Part shown: positions 8,500 to 18,005 of the stretch, in pieces
Numbering within the stretch: position 1 is the stretch's first letter
Layout: the number at the start of each line of letters is the position of its first letter
Assembly: GCF_030287445.1 (NCBI RefSeq)
Contig: NZ_JASVWB010000004.1
Location: forward strand, 868,001 to 932,000
Source of the DNA: Streptomyces sp. ALI-76-A
GTDB taxonomy: Bacteria > Actinomycetota > Actinomycetes > Streptomycetales > Streptomycetaceae
Length of the DNA: 64,000 bases
Reading direction: 5' to 3'
Program-made: the position numbers and the translations under genes
The notes under the pieces: model-generated
The model's database searches: none
What the model was told of the DNA's origin: nothing
What the model saw: the letters and a program-made list of their open reading frames with translations, nothing else

Positions 8500-10309
8500 G
8501 GCCTTTCGCCTCCCGGGCGATCACGACGGGGTCCTCGATCAGCCGTACGGTGAGGGGCTCGGCGGGCACCGCGCGTTTCCGGCCGCCCGGTGCGTCGGCC
8601 AGGTTCCACCGGCGGCAGATCCCGTCGAGTACCAGGGCGTGCAGGGTGAGGTCGCCGTTCGGCGCGATGTGCAGACGCAGGAAGCCCTTGTGGTCCTCGA
8701 CGGCCTGACCGGACATCTGCCAGTCGGCGACGGCGCCGCCGCGTGCCGACAGCACCCACAGGGCGAAGGCCTGCGAGCCGGCCACCGCGCCCAGCACCGC
8801 GGCGACCGCGAGACAGACGAGCAGCACCCCCCAGCCGGGCCAGTGCGCGGGGAACGGCAGCGCGACGGTGACGGCGAGAGCCCCCAGCGCCACCACGGCC
8901 TGAAGAAGTACGGCATCGGCGACCCGGGGTCTGGCCGGGCGCGGGCGCCAGGTCCGGCGCAGGAGACCCCACAGCACCACCAGGACACCGCCGGTCACCG
9001 CGGTGAACCGGCCCAGGTCCGCGGCGCTCCCGTGCCGTACGGCGTCGACGGGCTGGAGCTGGTCCCGCGCCACCGCGAACAGGAAGCCGAGGACGACGAA
9101 GGCGGCGGTGTGCACGGCCGCGGTGAGCCGGCAGAAGCCGGGGTTGCGCCGGGGCAGCCAGTACGGGGACCACGGCGCCGTGATCCGGCGGGCGAGCCGA
9201 CGGGACTCCCGGACCTCGGGGTACGTGCTCTCGTCGGCGCGCGTGAAGGTCACCGCGGGGTCGTCCTTCTCCCGCATCTGGGTCGCCGCCGGTGGCAGCG
9301 ACAGGCTGCGGGGCAAGGTGTGGGTCGACGCCAGGTAGGCGCCGCCGAGACCGCACGTCACCATCTGCCGGCGCCGGGGATCCGGGGGGAGGTCTTGGCG
9401 CTCGGGCGGATCCGCGGGCAGGCGCTCGGCGTAGCGGGCGTAGTGGTGTTTGTCGCCGGTCAGCCACAGCCGGATCGACGCGCCGGTGGGCACCGGCTCG
9501 CCGGTGCGCGGGTCGGTGCGGGTGCGGACCACGGCGCGGTCGAACCAGTGCAGCGTGTCGAAGGCGCCGGCGTCGTCGGCACACGTGACCCAGGTGGGTT
9601 CGGCGCAGCAGACGATCACTCCGTCGCCCGGTCGCAGACGGGCCGACAGGTGGTTCTGGAAGTAGCGCAGCTGGGGGTCGTCCAGGTACGCGCCGAGCTG
9701 GCTGTCGAGGCCGACCAGCCACCACTTGCATGGCAGTCGTACGGCGAAGTAGCTGCGGGTCTGCCGGGTCTGCCAGCCGCCGACGGGCTGGCGCAGGGCG
9801 AAGGTGCGCAGGAACGCGGTGAGGCCGTCGTACCAGTCGTGGTTGCCCGGCAACGCCAGCATCAGCGGTGGAGCGCCCTCGGTGGCCGGCAGGGCCGAGG
9901 CGTAGGGGCCGGTCATGCTGTCGCGGTAGAGCTTCATCGAGGCCACCGGGTAGGTCTCGTCCCCGCCGAGCACGAGCAACGAGCCGCGCGGCAGCCGCTC
10001 ACGGCGGACGGTGAGGCCGGGGGCGGCGAGGGACCGGGCCACCGACGCGGTGGCGTCGAATCCGTCACCGAGGTCGGCGACGTAGTCGATCCACATCTCG
10101 CGCGCGTTCGGGTCGTCGAGCGGGGCCCGCAGGGGCTCGGCCCTGAGCGTGCCCTGGATCTCCCGCTTGTCCGCGTACGCGGCGAACACGTCGGCCAGTG
10201 CGACCTTGACGCCGGTCCGTACGAGGGAGGCCGGGTCCAGCCAGCGCACCGGCTCGCACGGGGTGAAGCCGAGCTCCTTGGCGTGGGCGCGCAGGTGCTT
10301 GAGGTTCAC
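8387..10309 (-). CDS. Membrane-anchored metallophosphoesterase
   Basis: A 640-residue calcineurin-like phosphoesterase. The metal-site motifs appear in order in the first half: DLGDGFDA, LVLGGDETYP, LPGNHDWYDG, and LTGDKHHYARY. Four hydrophobic segments between about residues 400 and 540 (including HTAAFVVLGFLFAV and LLVCLAVAAVLGAVAG) would anchor it in the membrane, and a soluble C-terminal region follows. It probably hydrolyses a phosphoester of a lipid or lipid-linked metabolite. The GTG start at 10309 forms a GTGA overlap with the end of the oxidoreductase gene, the natural coupled start; an upstream ATG at 10363 would lie inside that gene. The 3' end runs 113 nt into the next gene. Confidence 0.83.
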   Translation of the reverse strand: MNLKHLRAHAKELGFTPCEPVRWLDPASLVRTGVKVALADVFAAYADKREIQGTLRAEPLRAPLDDPNAREMWIDYVADLGDGFDATASVARSLAAPGLTVRRERLPRGSLLVLGGDETYPVASMKLYRDSMTGPYASALPATEGAPPLMLALPGNHDWYDGLTAFLRTFALRQPVGGWQTRQTRSYFAVRLPCKWWLVGLDSQLGAYLDDPQLRYFQNHLSARLRPGDGVIVCCAEPTWVTCADDAGAFDTLHWFDRAVVRTRTDPRTGEPVPTGASIRLWLTGDKHHYARYAERLPADPPERQDLPPDPRRRQMVTCGLGGAYLASTHTLPRSLSLPPAATQMREKDDPAVTFTRADESTYPEVRESRRLARRITAPWSPYWLPRRNPGFCRLTAAVHTAAFVVLGFLFAVARDQLQPVDAVRHGSAADLGRFTAVTGGVLVVLWGLLRRTWRPRPARPRVADAVLLQAVVALGALAVTVALPFPAHWPGWGVLLVCLAVAAVLGAVAGSQAFALWVLSARGGAVADWQMSGQAVEDHKGFLRLHIAPNGDLTLHALVLDGICRRWNLADAPGGRKRAVPAEPLTVRLIEDPVVIAREAKGHDRTPRTEPARPRQQRPPDRDRLRLRPAHAHAPHDPP

Positions 10310-12894
10310 GGCCTGTCCTTCGCGGGTACGGCGCGTGCCAGGCGTCCGCCGTAGACGGCCCACAGTTCGCCCAGGAACAGCTTGCCGAAGAGCTCCATCG
10401 CCCGCGCCGGGTGTGGGCCGGTGGTGCGGAAGGTGGTCAGCTGCTGGAGGAAGTCACCGATCCGGATGATGACGATCCCGGCGCCGATGACGGGCGCGGT
10501 GGCGTCGTCGTCGGGGTGGGTGTGCCCGGCGAGCAGGCGGACGTAGAGGGTGGAGGTGTCGGGCCAGACGTCGGCGCCGGGGTCGTCGTGGACGTCCTTG
10601 TGCCCGGTGAGGGTGAGCGGGGTGCCCTCCTGCGTGCGCAGGTGGAGCCGGTACAGCATGCGCCGTCGGCCCGCGTCGCCGTCCTGGGTGAAGAGGTTGA
10701 ACCAGCCGTGCTCCACCTCCAGCCGCCCGCCGAGGACGTCGCAGTCGACGTGGCCGGCGGCGTCCGCCGCGTGCGCCGGCTCGGCGACGAAGCGGTCCAC
10801 GTCGGCAGCGGTGATGGTGAGGCGGAAGCTCAGCCGCTGCCCGAGCGAGCGTCCGAGCGCGCGGCCCTCCTCGGGGTCGTCGACGTCGAGGGCGACATGG
10901 CCCTTCATCTCCTCGGTGAAGCTGAGGCTGGTCGGTGGCTCGACGGGCGGGGTGTGGGCGGTGTCCGCCGGGGCTCCGGTGAACCCGAACGGGGTACCGG
11001 TGGAGCCCGCCGGGGTGCCGGAGCGGCCGCGTCCAGGGTGGGTGCCCGGCGTCGCGGGGGCCGACGGGGCGGCTTCGGCCGGTGTGCGCGGCGCGGTCCC
11101 GCCGACCGCCGGCCCCTCGTCTGCCGTACGTCCCGCCGTGGCCCGGCCGGCCGCGTGCGGCGCCCGACCGGCCGTACGCGACGCCGGTTTCCCTTCCAGG
11201 ATCCGGTCGCAGGCCCGGTCCGCGACGGCGGCGATCGTCAGGGAGGGGTTCGCGCCCACCGCGCCCGGCAGCAGCGCCCCGTCCAGCACATGCAGGCCCG
11301 GGAACCCGAAGACCTCGCCGATGTCGTCGCACACGCCCTCCCCGGGATGACGGCCCATGGGGGCGCCGCCGAGCGGGTGCACGGTGATCACGCGGTTGCC
11401 CCACCACCACAGCGGGTTGTCGAGGAAGTCGCCGCCCAGCGCCCCCGCGATGTCCCGCATGGTCGAGCGGACCCGCTCGAAGTACGCGCGTGAGGTGAGC
11501 GTCGTCCAGTCGACGTCGAGGTGGCCGCGGCGCAGCCGCATCCGGCCGTCCGGCACGTCCCGCCCCATGCCCAGCAGGGGCAGGGAGGTCGAGGAGAACA
11601 CGGCGGGTCCGAGCAGCAGCGCCAGCTGCCCGCCGACGCGGCTCGCCGGATCCACCCCGAGCCGGGCCAGCAGCCGGTGCAGTCCGAACCCGAGAAGGCG
11701 GCGGGCGCCGCCCGGCAGTCGGGAGGACTCGGCGAGCCACGCCATGAAGTCCGGGTAGCCGGCGTCCTCGATGTAGAAGCCGCGCCCCGACGAGCCGTCC
11801 TCGTCGAGTGTGTCGCCGCCGCGCACGGCGCTCGTGATGACAGGTCCCCTGCTGGCGTCCAGCCTCAAGGGACGGCTCCCGTCGGCGCCCGCCATGGCGC
11901 GCAGCACCAGCCCGAGCAGGTCACCGTTGCCGCAGAACCGGGTGCCCAGCGCGCTGCTGAGGCCGGGCAGTGCCGCCCGGTTGCGCAGCAGCAGATAGGT
12001 CGAGCCGAAGGTGCCGGCCGCCAGCACCAGGCGACGGCAGCCGATGCGGTGCAGGGGCAGCCGGTCGGTGGCCGTACGGCGGCCTTCCCGGGCCGGGTCG
12101 TGCACGACGTACGAGACGTCGTAGCCGCCGCCGGGACGGGGCGTGAAACCTCGTACCTCGCAGCGGGTGCGGATGTCGGCGCCGTGGTGCCGGGCGGCCG
12201 ACAGGTAGGTGTGGTCGAGGGTGTTCTTGGCGCCGTAGTTGCAGCCGACGTCGCACTCGCCGCACAGCCGGCAGGTGCTGCGGGGCAGGCCGTGCAGATT
12301 GCCGTAGTCCGGGTCGGTGATCTGCGCGCCCGGCACGGGCGGCGCACCGGGCCGGGGCGCGAAGGAGACGGCGAGGGGCGGCCGGAACACCGGCAGGTCG
12401 AGCCGGCGGGCCGCCTGGTGCAGGGCGAGTGTCTTCGGGGTGTTCTGGTACGGGTAGGTCGTGGCGCCGAGCATGCACTCCACCCGGTCGTAGTGCGGGT
12501 CGAGGTCGGCGCGTCCGACCGGCCAGTTCTCGTAACCGCCGCCGGGCAGCGGCGACTCGTTCACGAACCACCGTTCGTCCTTGCGTAGCAGGACGTTGGC
12601 ATAGATGAGGGATCCGCCGCCCAGGCCGCTGGAGACGACGCCTTCCAGACCGCGGAAGGACCAGATGTCGAACAGTCCGTGCAGGCCGTTGCTCGGGTCC
12701 CAGAAGTTGCGGGCCATGTCGGCGGGGCTGCGGGGGAAGCCGCCCGGCGGGTACGGCTTGCCCCGCTCCAGCACCACCACCGACCGGCCGGCTTCGGCGA
12801 GGCGGTACGCGGTGACCGCCCCGCCGAAGCCCGAGCCGACGACCACGGTGTCGACGAGGGCTGTGTCCTGGCTGTCGTGCGACGCGTCGGCCAT
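10306..12894 (-). CDS. GMC oxidoreductase, cholesterol-oxidase-like, with C-terminal domain
   Basis: An 862-residue flavoprotein that opens the operon. The FAD-binding motif VVVGSGFGGAVTAYRLAEAG lies at residues 17-36. A cysteine cluster CRLCGECDVGCNYG near residue 215 is ferredoxin-like and could hold an Fe-S centre or disulfides. The GMC C-terminal signature is present as ITVHPLGGAPMG (active-site His) and GANPSLTIAAVADRA. Residues about 560-650 are a low-complexity Ala/Pro/Thr/Gly linker. The final 210 residues form a separate beta-rich domain found in some actinobacterial sterol-oxidase homologues and resembling the tail of the patatin protein. It likely oxidises an alcohol on a sterol, hopanoid or other lipid. 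No Sec or Tat leader is evident. Confidence 0.85.
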   Translation of the reverse strand: MADASHDSQDTALVDTVVVGSGFGGAVTAYRLAEAGRSVVVLERGKPYPPGGFPRSPADMARNFWDPSNGLHGLFDIWSFRGLEGVVSSGLGGGSLIYANVLLRKDERWFVNESPLPGGGYENWPVGRADLDPHYDRVECMLGATTYPYQNTPKTLALHQAARRLDLPVFRPPLAVSFAPRPGAPPVPGAQITDPDYGNLHGLPRSTCRLCGECDVGCNYGAKNTLDHTYLSAARHHGADIRTRCEVRGFTPRPGGGYDVSYVVHDPAREGRRTATDRLPLHRIGCRRLVLAAGTFGSTYLLLRNRAALPGLSSALGTRFCGNGDLLGLVLRAMAGADGSRPLRLDASRGPVITSAVRGGDTLDEDGSSGRGFYIEDAGYPDFMAWLAESSRLPGGARRLLGFGLHRLLARLGVDPASRVGGQLALLLGPAVFSSTSLPLLGMGRDVPDGRMRLRRGHLDVDWTTLTSRAYFERVRSTMRDIAGALGGDFLDNPLWWWGNRVITVHPLGGAPMGRHPGEGVCDDIGEVFGFPGLHVLDGALLPGAVGANPSLTIAAVADRACDRILEGKPASRTAGRAPHAAGRATAGRTADEGPAVGGTAPRTPAEAAPSAPATPGTHPGRGRSGTPAGSTGTPFGFTGAPADTAHTPPVEPPTSLSFTEEMKGHVALDVDDPEEGRALGRSLGQRLSFRLTITAADVDRFVAEPAHAADAAGHVDCDVLGGRLEVEHGWFNLFTQDGDAGRRRMLYRLHLRTQEGTPLTLTGHKDVHDDPGADVWPDTSTLYVRLLAGHTHPDDDATAPVIGAGIVIIRIGDFLQQLTTFRTTGPHPARAMELFGKLFLGELWAVYGGRLARAVPAKDRP

Positions 12895-13642
12895 GGGTGC
12901 TCCCTGCCCCGGCCCCCCACAACGTGCTCAGGCTCCCCACAACATACTCACACCGGGAGCAGACGCCAGCAAACGGAAAATTCTTACCGTATTGGTTTCA
13001 ACTTCCTGTACCGATTCCCCACTTCGGGTGTTGGTCACGTCTGGTCCAGCTCCTCCAGCGGCACCCGGTGGAACACGATCGTCTCGTACGTCCCCGTCAC
13101 CCGTCTCGTACAGGATCCCGACCGTGTGCCGGCCGATCCCCACCACATTCACGACGGCCGCCCGTACGTCGCCCGCGACCTCTCCGCTGTTTCTTCCTGA
13201 ACCCCGACACCCGTTCTCGGTCCGGGACTTCGACCGGCGGTGCATTGGCCCCCTGGAGGTGGGCCGACAGCGTGATGCGGCACCCGGCGAACAGGTGGGC
13301 TGCGTACGGGGCCAGCGATCCCGCCCCTCATCACTCGCAACGGATCACACAGGACCGCCCTCCAGCGGCGACTGTGCCAGCCCTCCTTCCACCCAGCCGG
13401 TTCCCCGCCTACGCGTCCATCATGACCGCCAAGGCCCGAGCCATCGCAGACAGCTGGCATCTGCGCCAAGTCCTCGACGGTCTACCCGAAATGACCGCGC
13501 TGACCTGCCGCACCGCGATCGGGACGATGTTCTCCACCGCGCTGCCCGAGGCACGCTGAGCACGGGGTGCCCGGCCTCCACCCCGGCCGGGCACGCTGCC
13601 GTCCAGGGCCGGTTGTCGGTGGCGGCTGGAACGCTGGACCGC
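12895..13642. other. Spacer with small gene fragments
   Basis: No full gene is convincing. On the minus strand a short tail ending at a TGA at 13035-13037 (segment GTYETIVFHRVPLEELDQT) looks like a real C-terminus with its upstream part in another frame, that is, a decayed gene. On the plus strand 13422-13559 could encode a 45-residue peptide (starting MTAKARAIADSW) without a clear ribosome site. About 60 bp upstream of 12894 are unusually AT-rich and probably hold the promoter of the GMC operon. Confidence 0.4.
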
Positions 13643-13942
13643 ATGAACAGCGACGATGAGCGACTGCTGCGCGGCCGCGGGTACGGCCACGATTACGACG
13701 CCCCCGACCCGGGACCGCTGCCGTGGCAGACCTGCGCCGCGCTGATAGGCGGGCCGCTGGACGGACTGCTGCTCGACATCACGGGATGGCGGCCGGAGGA
13801 AGTCGACGACGGCGCCGCCCTGTCCGCCGAGCTCGGGCAGTTCCCCGTCGGCCGCGCCCTGTTGGACCCGCACCCCGGCGAGCCGCGCACGGCCGGCCCG
13901 GGTGTGATGTGCCGCTTCTGTTACTCCGGCGACAGCCCGTGA
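13643..13942 (+). CDS. Small conserved-looking hypothetical protein
   Basis: A 99-residue acidic protein starting MNSDDERLLRGRGYGHDYD. It contains a GGPLDGLLLDITGW core and ends with a CRFCYSGDSP tail whose CxxC pair could bind a metal or form a disulfide. Codon use has strong third-position GC typical of real Streptomyces genes. The ribosome site is weak. It stands alone among remnants, and I do not recognise the family. Confidence 0.5.
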   Translation: MNSDDERLLRGRGYGHDYDAPDPGPLPWQTCAALIGGPLDGLLLDITGWRPEEVDDGAALSAELGQFPVGRALLDPHPGEPRTAGPGVMCRFCYSGDSP

Positions 13943-13992
13943 CCGCCGCTGCGGGCTCGCCGGGCGGGCTTGCCGGCGGCACGCTGGGAGGC

Positions 13993-14214
13993 ATGAGCAG
14001 CGCGCCGATCGTCGTGCACCCGCCCTCTCGCACGCCCGGCCGGCTAGTCACCGCGCACTCCCAGGGCCGGACGAGATCCTCGGCACCGCCTACAGCGATC
14101 ACGATCTGGTGGTGTTCTCGAGGGCGCGGGCATCGAGGATCCCGACAGCTTCCCGGACGACGACCGGTGGATCGAGTGGCGCGGTGGCCGCGCACAACAG
14201 TGGAGTGCTGTCCG
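13993..14214 (+). pseudogene. Frameshifted hypothetical protein gene
   Basis: The conceptual protein is clear only if two frameshifts are allowed: MSSAPIVVHPPSRTPGRLV in the first frame, then DEILGTAYSDHDLVVF, then EGAGIEDPDSFPDDDRWIEW with WRGGRA. Each part is contiguous on the DNA and together they give one coherent acidic protein of about 74 residues, of a kind common in Streptomyces. The two indels make it a pseudogene unless sequencing errors are involved. Confidence 0.6.
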
Positions 14215-14299
14215 AGGTCTTCCGCACCGACTTGCGGCCGCATGCGGGGCGTGGTCGGCCTGGCGGGCACAGCCCAACCATGAGCCCGACCATGGCAGG

Positions 14300-14506
14300 T
14301 CAGCGCCCGGTTGGCCGACCGATGAACAGTTCGACGTCGCCGGGGGAGAGGTCCAGGCGTGTTCGGTGGCAGCGCGCGGCGTGGCGCCAACGGCCGGTGG
14401 CGTCCCGTGCGACGTCGACGCCAGCCTCCACCAGCTCGGGCCGCACGAGGGTCACGGCCAAGGTCTCCTTGTGCCCCACCCGGCGGAGAACCCCCAGCCC
14501 CTCCAC
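14300..14506 (-). pseudogene. Fragment resembling ATP-dependent DNA ligase C-terminus
   Basis: Residues such as ELVEAGVDVARDATGRWRH followed by RTRLDLSPGDVELF resemble the last part of the OB-fold domain of actinobacterial ATP-dependent DNA ligases, where the pattern VEV.VD.ARD..GRWRHP.R..R.R.DL.P.DV is usual. Nothing upstream continues the ligase, so this is only a remnant. The similarity is from memory of the family and needs alignment. Confidence 0.4.
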
Positions 14507-14965
14507 GGATGTTCACGGCCGGCCGGGGCGAGCAGGCCGGCAAAGCCAAGCCCCGCCACGGATCCACGGCCATCATCACGTGTGCGCATCAGTTCCACTA
14601 CTGCCGCCTGGCTTTGTTCACGAGAACCGGCTCTGGTCCTGGTTTATGGATAGCTCAGCAGTGGCTCAAGGAATCTGATCTGGTGTCTTGCGTGGTGGAC
14701 ATGTCCGTGACGGGTTCCCGCCCCACGGAATCTGGTTCTGATGTTGTCTGCCCTGGCGCAGAGCCCGGCTGTCGCGCTGTGTGAGGCAGTGGGGGTGCGG
14801 GGCCCCGGATTTAAGGAGGCCCGCAGGCGCACAGTGCTCGACCACTCCAACGACACCGCCCGGCAGCAAGTCGGCCCCGGTCCTCGTGACGCTGGCGAAG
14901 GCCGTGTGACGACCCGGCGGATACACTGCTCCCACAACCGTGAGGCTGCCCGGATCGGAGGCCGC

Positions 14966-15898
14966 ATGCCGAGCTCGTCCTCGTCCGTGACGCTTGGCTC
15001 GGGGATCAACCTGGGCAACGCCCTGGACGCCGCCGACGGTGACGAGCACGCGCTTCGGCTGCAGTGGCGGTATTTCGACGAGATCAAGGCCGCCGGGTTC
15101 GACACGGTCCGGTTGCCGGTGGCGTGGTCGGCGCACGCCGAACAGACCGCTCCATACACTGTCGAACAGGACTTCTTCCAACGTGTCGACCGGGCGGTAG
15201 ACCAGGCACTGGCACGGGATCTGAACGTCGTGCTCAACGTGCACCACTATCACGAGCTCAACCACGCGCCCGACGCGCAGACGGAGCGGTTTCTGGCGTT
15301 GTGGCGGCAGATCGCCCCGCGCTACGGCGATCGTCCAGATCGTCTCCACTTCGAGTTGCTCAACGAGCCCCGCGCCGCCATGACCGCGCAGCGGTGGAAC
15401 GCCCTGCTGCGCCACGCCCTGGCCGCCGTACGGGAATCGAGCCCAGAACGCACCGTGCTCATCGGGCCGGCGGAGATGAACGACATCAGCGCTCTTTCGA
15501 AGCTCGAACTGCCCGATGACGACCATTTGGTGGCCACGGTGCACTACTACGCCCCGTTCGAGTTCACCCACCAGGGCGCGCCCTGGGTCAAGAACTCAGA
15601 CCCGTGGCTCGGCACGACCTGGGGTGGCGAAGCCGACCGGAAGACCGTGAGCGAGGACCTTGCCGTGGCCGCGGCCTGGACGGAGGCTCACGCGGTCCCG
15701 CTGTTCATCGGCGAGTTCGGCGCATACGAGCGGGCGGACATGGACTCCCGTGTCCGCTGGACCGCCTGGGTACGGGAGGAAGCCGAGCGTCTGAGGATCG
15801 GCTGGGCGTATTGGGAGTTCGGCACCGACTTCGGTGCGTACGCCCGCGAGACCGATACCTGGCGAGAGCCCCTGCGGCAAGCCTTGATCCCCGAGTAG
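14966..15898 (+). CDS. GH5-family glycoside hydrolase (cellulase-like), no signal peptide
   Basis: A 310-residue (beta/alpha)8 glycosidase of family 5. Recognisable parts are GINLGNALDA near the N-terminus, FDTVRLPVAWS, LNVVLNVHHYHE, the acid/base Glu in FELLNEPRAA, the HYYAPFEFTHQG loop, and the nucleophile Glu in LFIGEFGAYERAD. Length equals a bare catalytic domain: no secretion signal, carbohydrate-binding module or linker is present. It therefore acts inside the cell on oligosaccharides, or it lost its leader. The start at 14966 has a GGAGG site six bases upstream. No sugar-uptake genes flank it. Confidence 0.85.
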   Translation: MPSSSSSVTLGSGINLGNALDAADGDEHALRLQWRYFDEIKAAGFDTVRLPVAWSAHAEQTAPYTVEQDFFQRVDRAVDQALARDLNVVLNVHHYHELNHAPDAQTERFLALWRQIAPRYGDRPDRLHFELLNEPRAAMTAQRWNALLRHALAAVRESSPERTVLIGPAEMNDISALSKLELPDDDHLVATVHYYAPFEFTHQGAPWVKNSDPWLGTTWGGEADRKTVSEDLAVAAAWTEAHAVPLFIGEFGAYERADMDSRVRWTAWVREEAERLRIGWAYWEFGTDFGAYARETDTWREPLRQALIPE

Positions 15899-16280
15899 CG
15901 ATCACGGCCCAAGACGGCCCCGGTGGTCGCACGCAAGATCCAGCCGACAGCGCCCTGGCTTCGCTGTGCCGACGCGTCGGTGACGAGGGTGTGCAGGCCG
16001 GCGCGGATTCGGTCGGTGTTCATGTGTTGCCCGCCACGGAGGTAGTCGATGACGTCGGCGCGCATGGCGGTGAACACCGCGTGAGCCAGGTATCAGGCAT
16101 CGGCCGCCGGATGTGCGCCGTGCAGGCGTCGGGTCGTGACGGGCCAGGTTGATCGGGCCGGCCTCGGCGTGTCCTGTTCCTGCGGAGGCCAGGACGTGAG
16201 TCACGTCGCGGTGATGAGGTACTGGGATGCCACGCGGGTGCGGAACGGACTGCGTTGCCGCCAGGTCCGAATGCCAACGA
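15899..16280. other. Spacer with an unrecognised minus-strand remnant
   Basis: A minus-strand stretch around 15905-16110 reads with some coding character (segments MRADVIDYLRGGQHMN and RIRAGLHTLVTDA) but is broken by frame changes on both sides and has no start. It is probably the eroded C-terminal half of a lost gene. I cannot name the family. Confidence 0.3.
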
Positions 16281-17708
16281 CTACCGGGGTGGTCCGCTGT
16301 CGTGCGCGCTCTGATCGGCCACCGACGCGGCGAGCATGACCACCGCGTCGTCGACCGCGCCGTCGGCGAGGTTGCCGTAACCCAGGACGAGGCAGTCGGC
16401 CGGTTCCCGGTGGTCCACTCGGTAGGTCCCCAGGTCGACCAGCCGAAGCCCGCGGGCGGCCGCGGCCGTGACGACGTCGGCCGCGTCGACGCCATGCCCG
16501 AGGTGGGCCACCATGTGCAGACCGGCGGCCGACCCGGTGACCCGGCACGTCGGCAGCCGGGTGCGCAGCGCGTCGAGCAGGGCGGCCCGCCGGGCCCGGT
16601 AGCGCTGTCGCACCGACCGTAGGTGCCGGTCATAGCCACCGGTCCGGACCAGGCGGGCGAACGCCAGTTGGTCCAGCACCGGCGGACCGGACCGGAAGGT
16701 GCCGCTCGCCTGTAGCACCCGGCGCCATCGTGGCGGCGCGACCACCCAACCGATGCCGAGGGCCGGTGACAGCGTCTTGCTGACCGAACCGAGCAGCACC
16801 ACTCGCTGCGGGCACATCCCCTGGACCGCGCCCAGCGGGCGGTGGTCGTAGCGGAATTCGGCGTCGTAGTCGTCCTCCAGCACCACCCCGTCGATCCGCC
16901 GCACCCACTCCACGAGCGCGGCGCGCCGCTCCGCGCTGAGCGTGACGCCGGTCGGAAACTGGTGGGCCGGCGTGGTGAGCACCACCCGGACCGTCGGATC
17001 GCGATCCAACTCGGCCACCCGCAGGCCCTGCTCGTCCACCGGGACCGGCACGACGGTCAGCCCGGCCTCGCGGGCCACGTGGTGCAGCCGCGTCCAACCA
17101 GGATCCTCGACGGCCACGCGGGTGATCCCCTCCGCCCGCAAGGCCCGGAACAGGCGGGCGGCGCCGTCGGTGACGCCCGTGGAGACCACGATGTCGTCGG
17201 TGTCCACCACGACGCCCCGGGAGCGGTGCAGGTGGTCGGTCAGGACCCGGCGAAGCTCGGGGTGCCCGCCCGGCGGGGGGAAACCCAGGTCGGGCAACGG
17301 CGCCCGGCGTGCCTGGTCGCGGACCGCCTCGCCCCACCGGGCGCGCGGGAAGGCCCGCAGGTCCGGCAGGCCCGGGGTCAGATCGAACCGGGTCTGTGGT
17401 GCTGGCGGTCGGTCGGCGTCCGACGGCGTGGGCACTGTGTCGGGAGTCCAGCGCACCCTGGTGGCCGACCCGACCCGCGCGTCCAGGTACCCCTCAGCGA
17501 CCAGCTGCGTGTACGCCTGCGTGACGACCCAGCGGGAACAGCCCAGGTCGGCGGCCAGAGTGCGGCTCGGAGGCAGCGCACTGCCCGCGGGCAGCCGCCC
17601 AGAGCGGACCGCCATCCGCAGCGCGCGGGTCAGCCGCTCGTGCTTCGCGCCCGTCCCTGGGAGGTCGAGCAGCACGCTCCACGCGAGATTGGTTCGGGAT
17701 TCCTCCAT
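16281..17708 (-). CDS. MocR/PdxR-type transcriptional regulator (GntR-aminotransferase)
   Basis: A 475-residue regulator. Residues about 10-80 are a GntR winged helix (RLPAGSALPPSRTLAADLGC then VVTQAYTQLVAEGYL), and the rest is a fold-type I aminotransferase domain with PLP-binding lysine in LLGSVSKTLSPALGIGW. MocR proteins sense PLP or amino-compounds and usually control a divergent neighbour. The divergent neighbour here is an aldo/keto reductase gene now truncated, so the regulator may be orphaned. I chose ATG 17708 (MEESRTN); the open frame extends 14 codons upstream. The 65-bp gap to 17774 should hold the shared promoters. Confidence 0.85.
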   Translation of the reverse strand: MEESRTNLAWSVLLDLPGTGAKHERLTRALRMAVRSGRLPAGSALPPSRTLAADLGCSRWVVTQAYTQLVAEGYLDARVGSATRVRWTPDTVPTPSDADRPPAPQTRFDLTPGLPDLRAFPRARWGEAVRDQARRAPLPDLGFPPPGGHPELRRVLTDHLHRSRGVVVDTDDIVVSTGVTDGAARLFRALRAEGITRVAVEDPGWTRLHHVAREAGLTVVPVPVDEQGLRVAELDRDPTVRVVLTTPAHQFPTGVTLSAERRAALVEWVRRIDGVVLEDDYDAEFRYDHRPLGAVQGMCPQRVVLLGSVSKTLSPALGIGWVVAPPRWRRVLQASGTFRSGPPVLDQLAFARLVRTGGYDRHLRSVRQRYRARRAALLDALRTRLPTCRVTGSAAGLHMVAHLGHGVDAADVVTAAAARGLRLVDLGTYRVDHREPADCLVLGYGNLADGAVDDAVVMLAASVADQSAHDSGPPR

Positions 17709-17773
17709 GTGAGTGGATCGTAATACCGAGCCGATCGCCGTTAGCGTCATCCGCGATCACACAGGAGGTTCAC

Positions 17774-18005
17774 GTGGAACAGCGGATCTTGTCCGACGGC
17801 GGGTCGGGGCTCGGCGTGAGTGCGCTGTGCCTGGGCACCATGCACTTCGGCACGACGGTCGACGAACGGCGGGCGTTCGCCATCCTCGACCGGTTCACCG
17901 ACCTCGGCGGCACGTTCATCGACACCGCCAACACCTACGCGTTCTGGGTGCCTGGGGGTACCGGTGCGGAGAGCGAGGAGCTGTTGGGCCGGTGGCTGGC
18001 GTCCC
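17774..18005 (+). pseudogene. Aldo/keto reductase, N-terminal fragment
   Basis: The first 78 residues are a typical AKR start: LGVSALCLGTMHFGTTVDE (first strand and cofactor loop), AFAILDRFTDLGGTFIDTAN with the DTA motif, and SEELLGRWLASR. After about 18005 similarity stops abruptly and the frame runs into unrelated Arg-rich sequence. The catalytic Tyr, Lys and His and the whole barrel are missing. It begins with an AGGAGG ribosome site and is divergent from the MocR regulator, so the pair was probably a regulator-target unit before deletion. Confidence 0.72.

Noticed and set aside
7775..10354. Plus-strand open frame of 859 codons opposite the lipid operon
   Set aside because: It mirrors three minus-strand genes with strong family motifs; its product is Gly/Arg/Gln-rich without any domain. 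It is an antisense shadow of GC-rich codon bias.
13422..13559. Possible 45-residue plus-strand protein
   Set aside because: Composition is plausible but there is no ribosome site, no family and the opposite strand is equally open.
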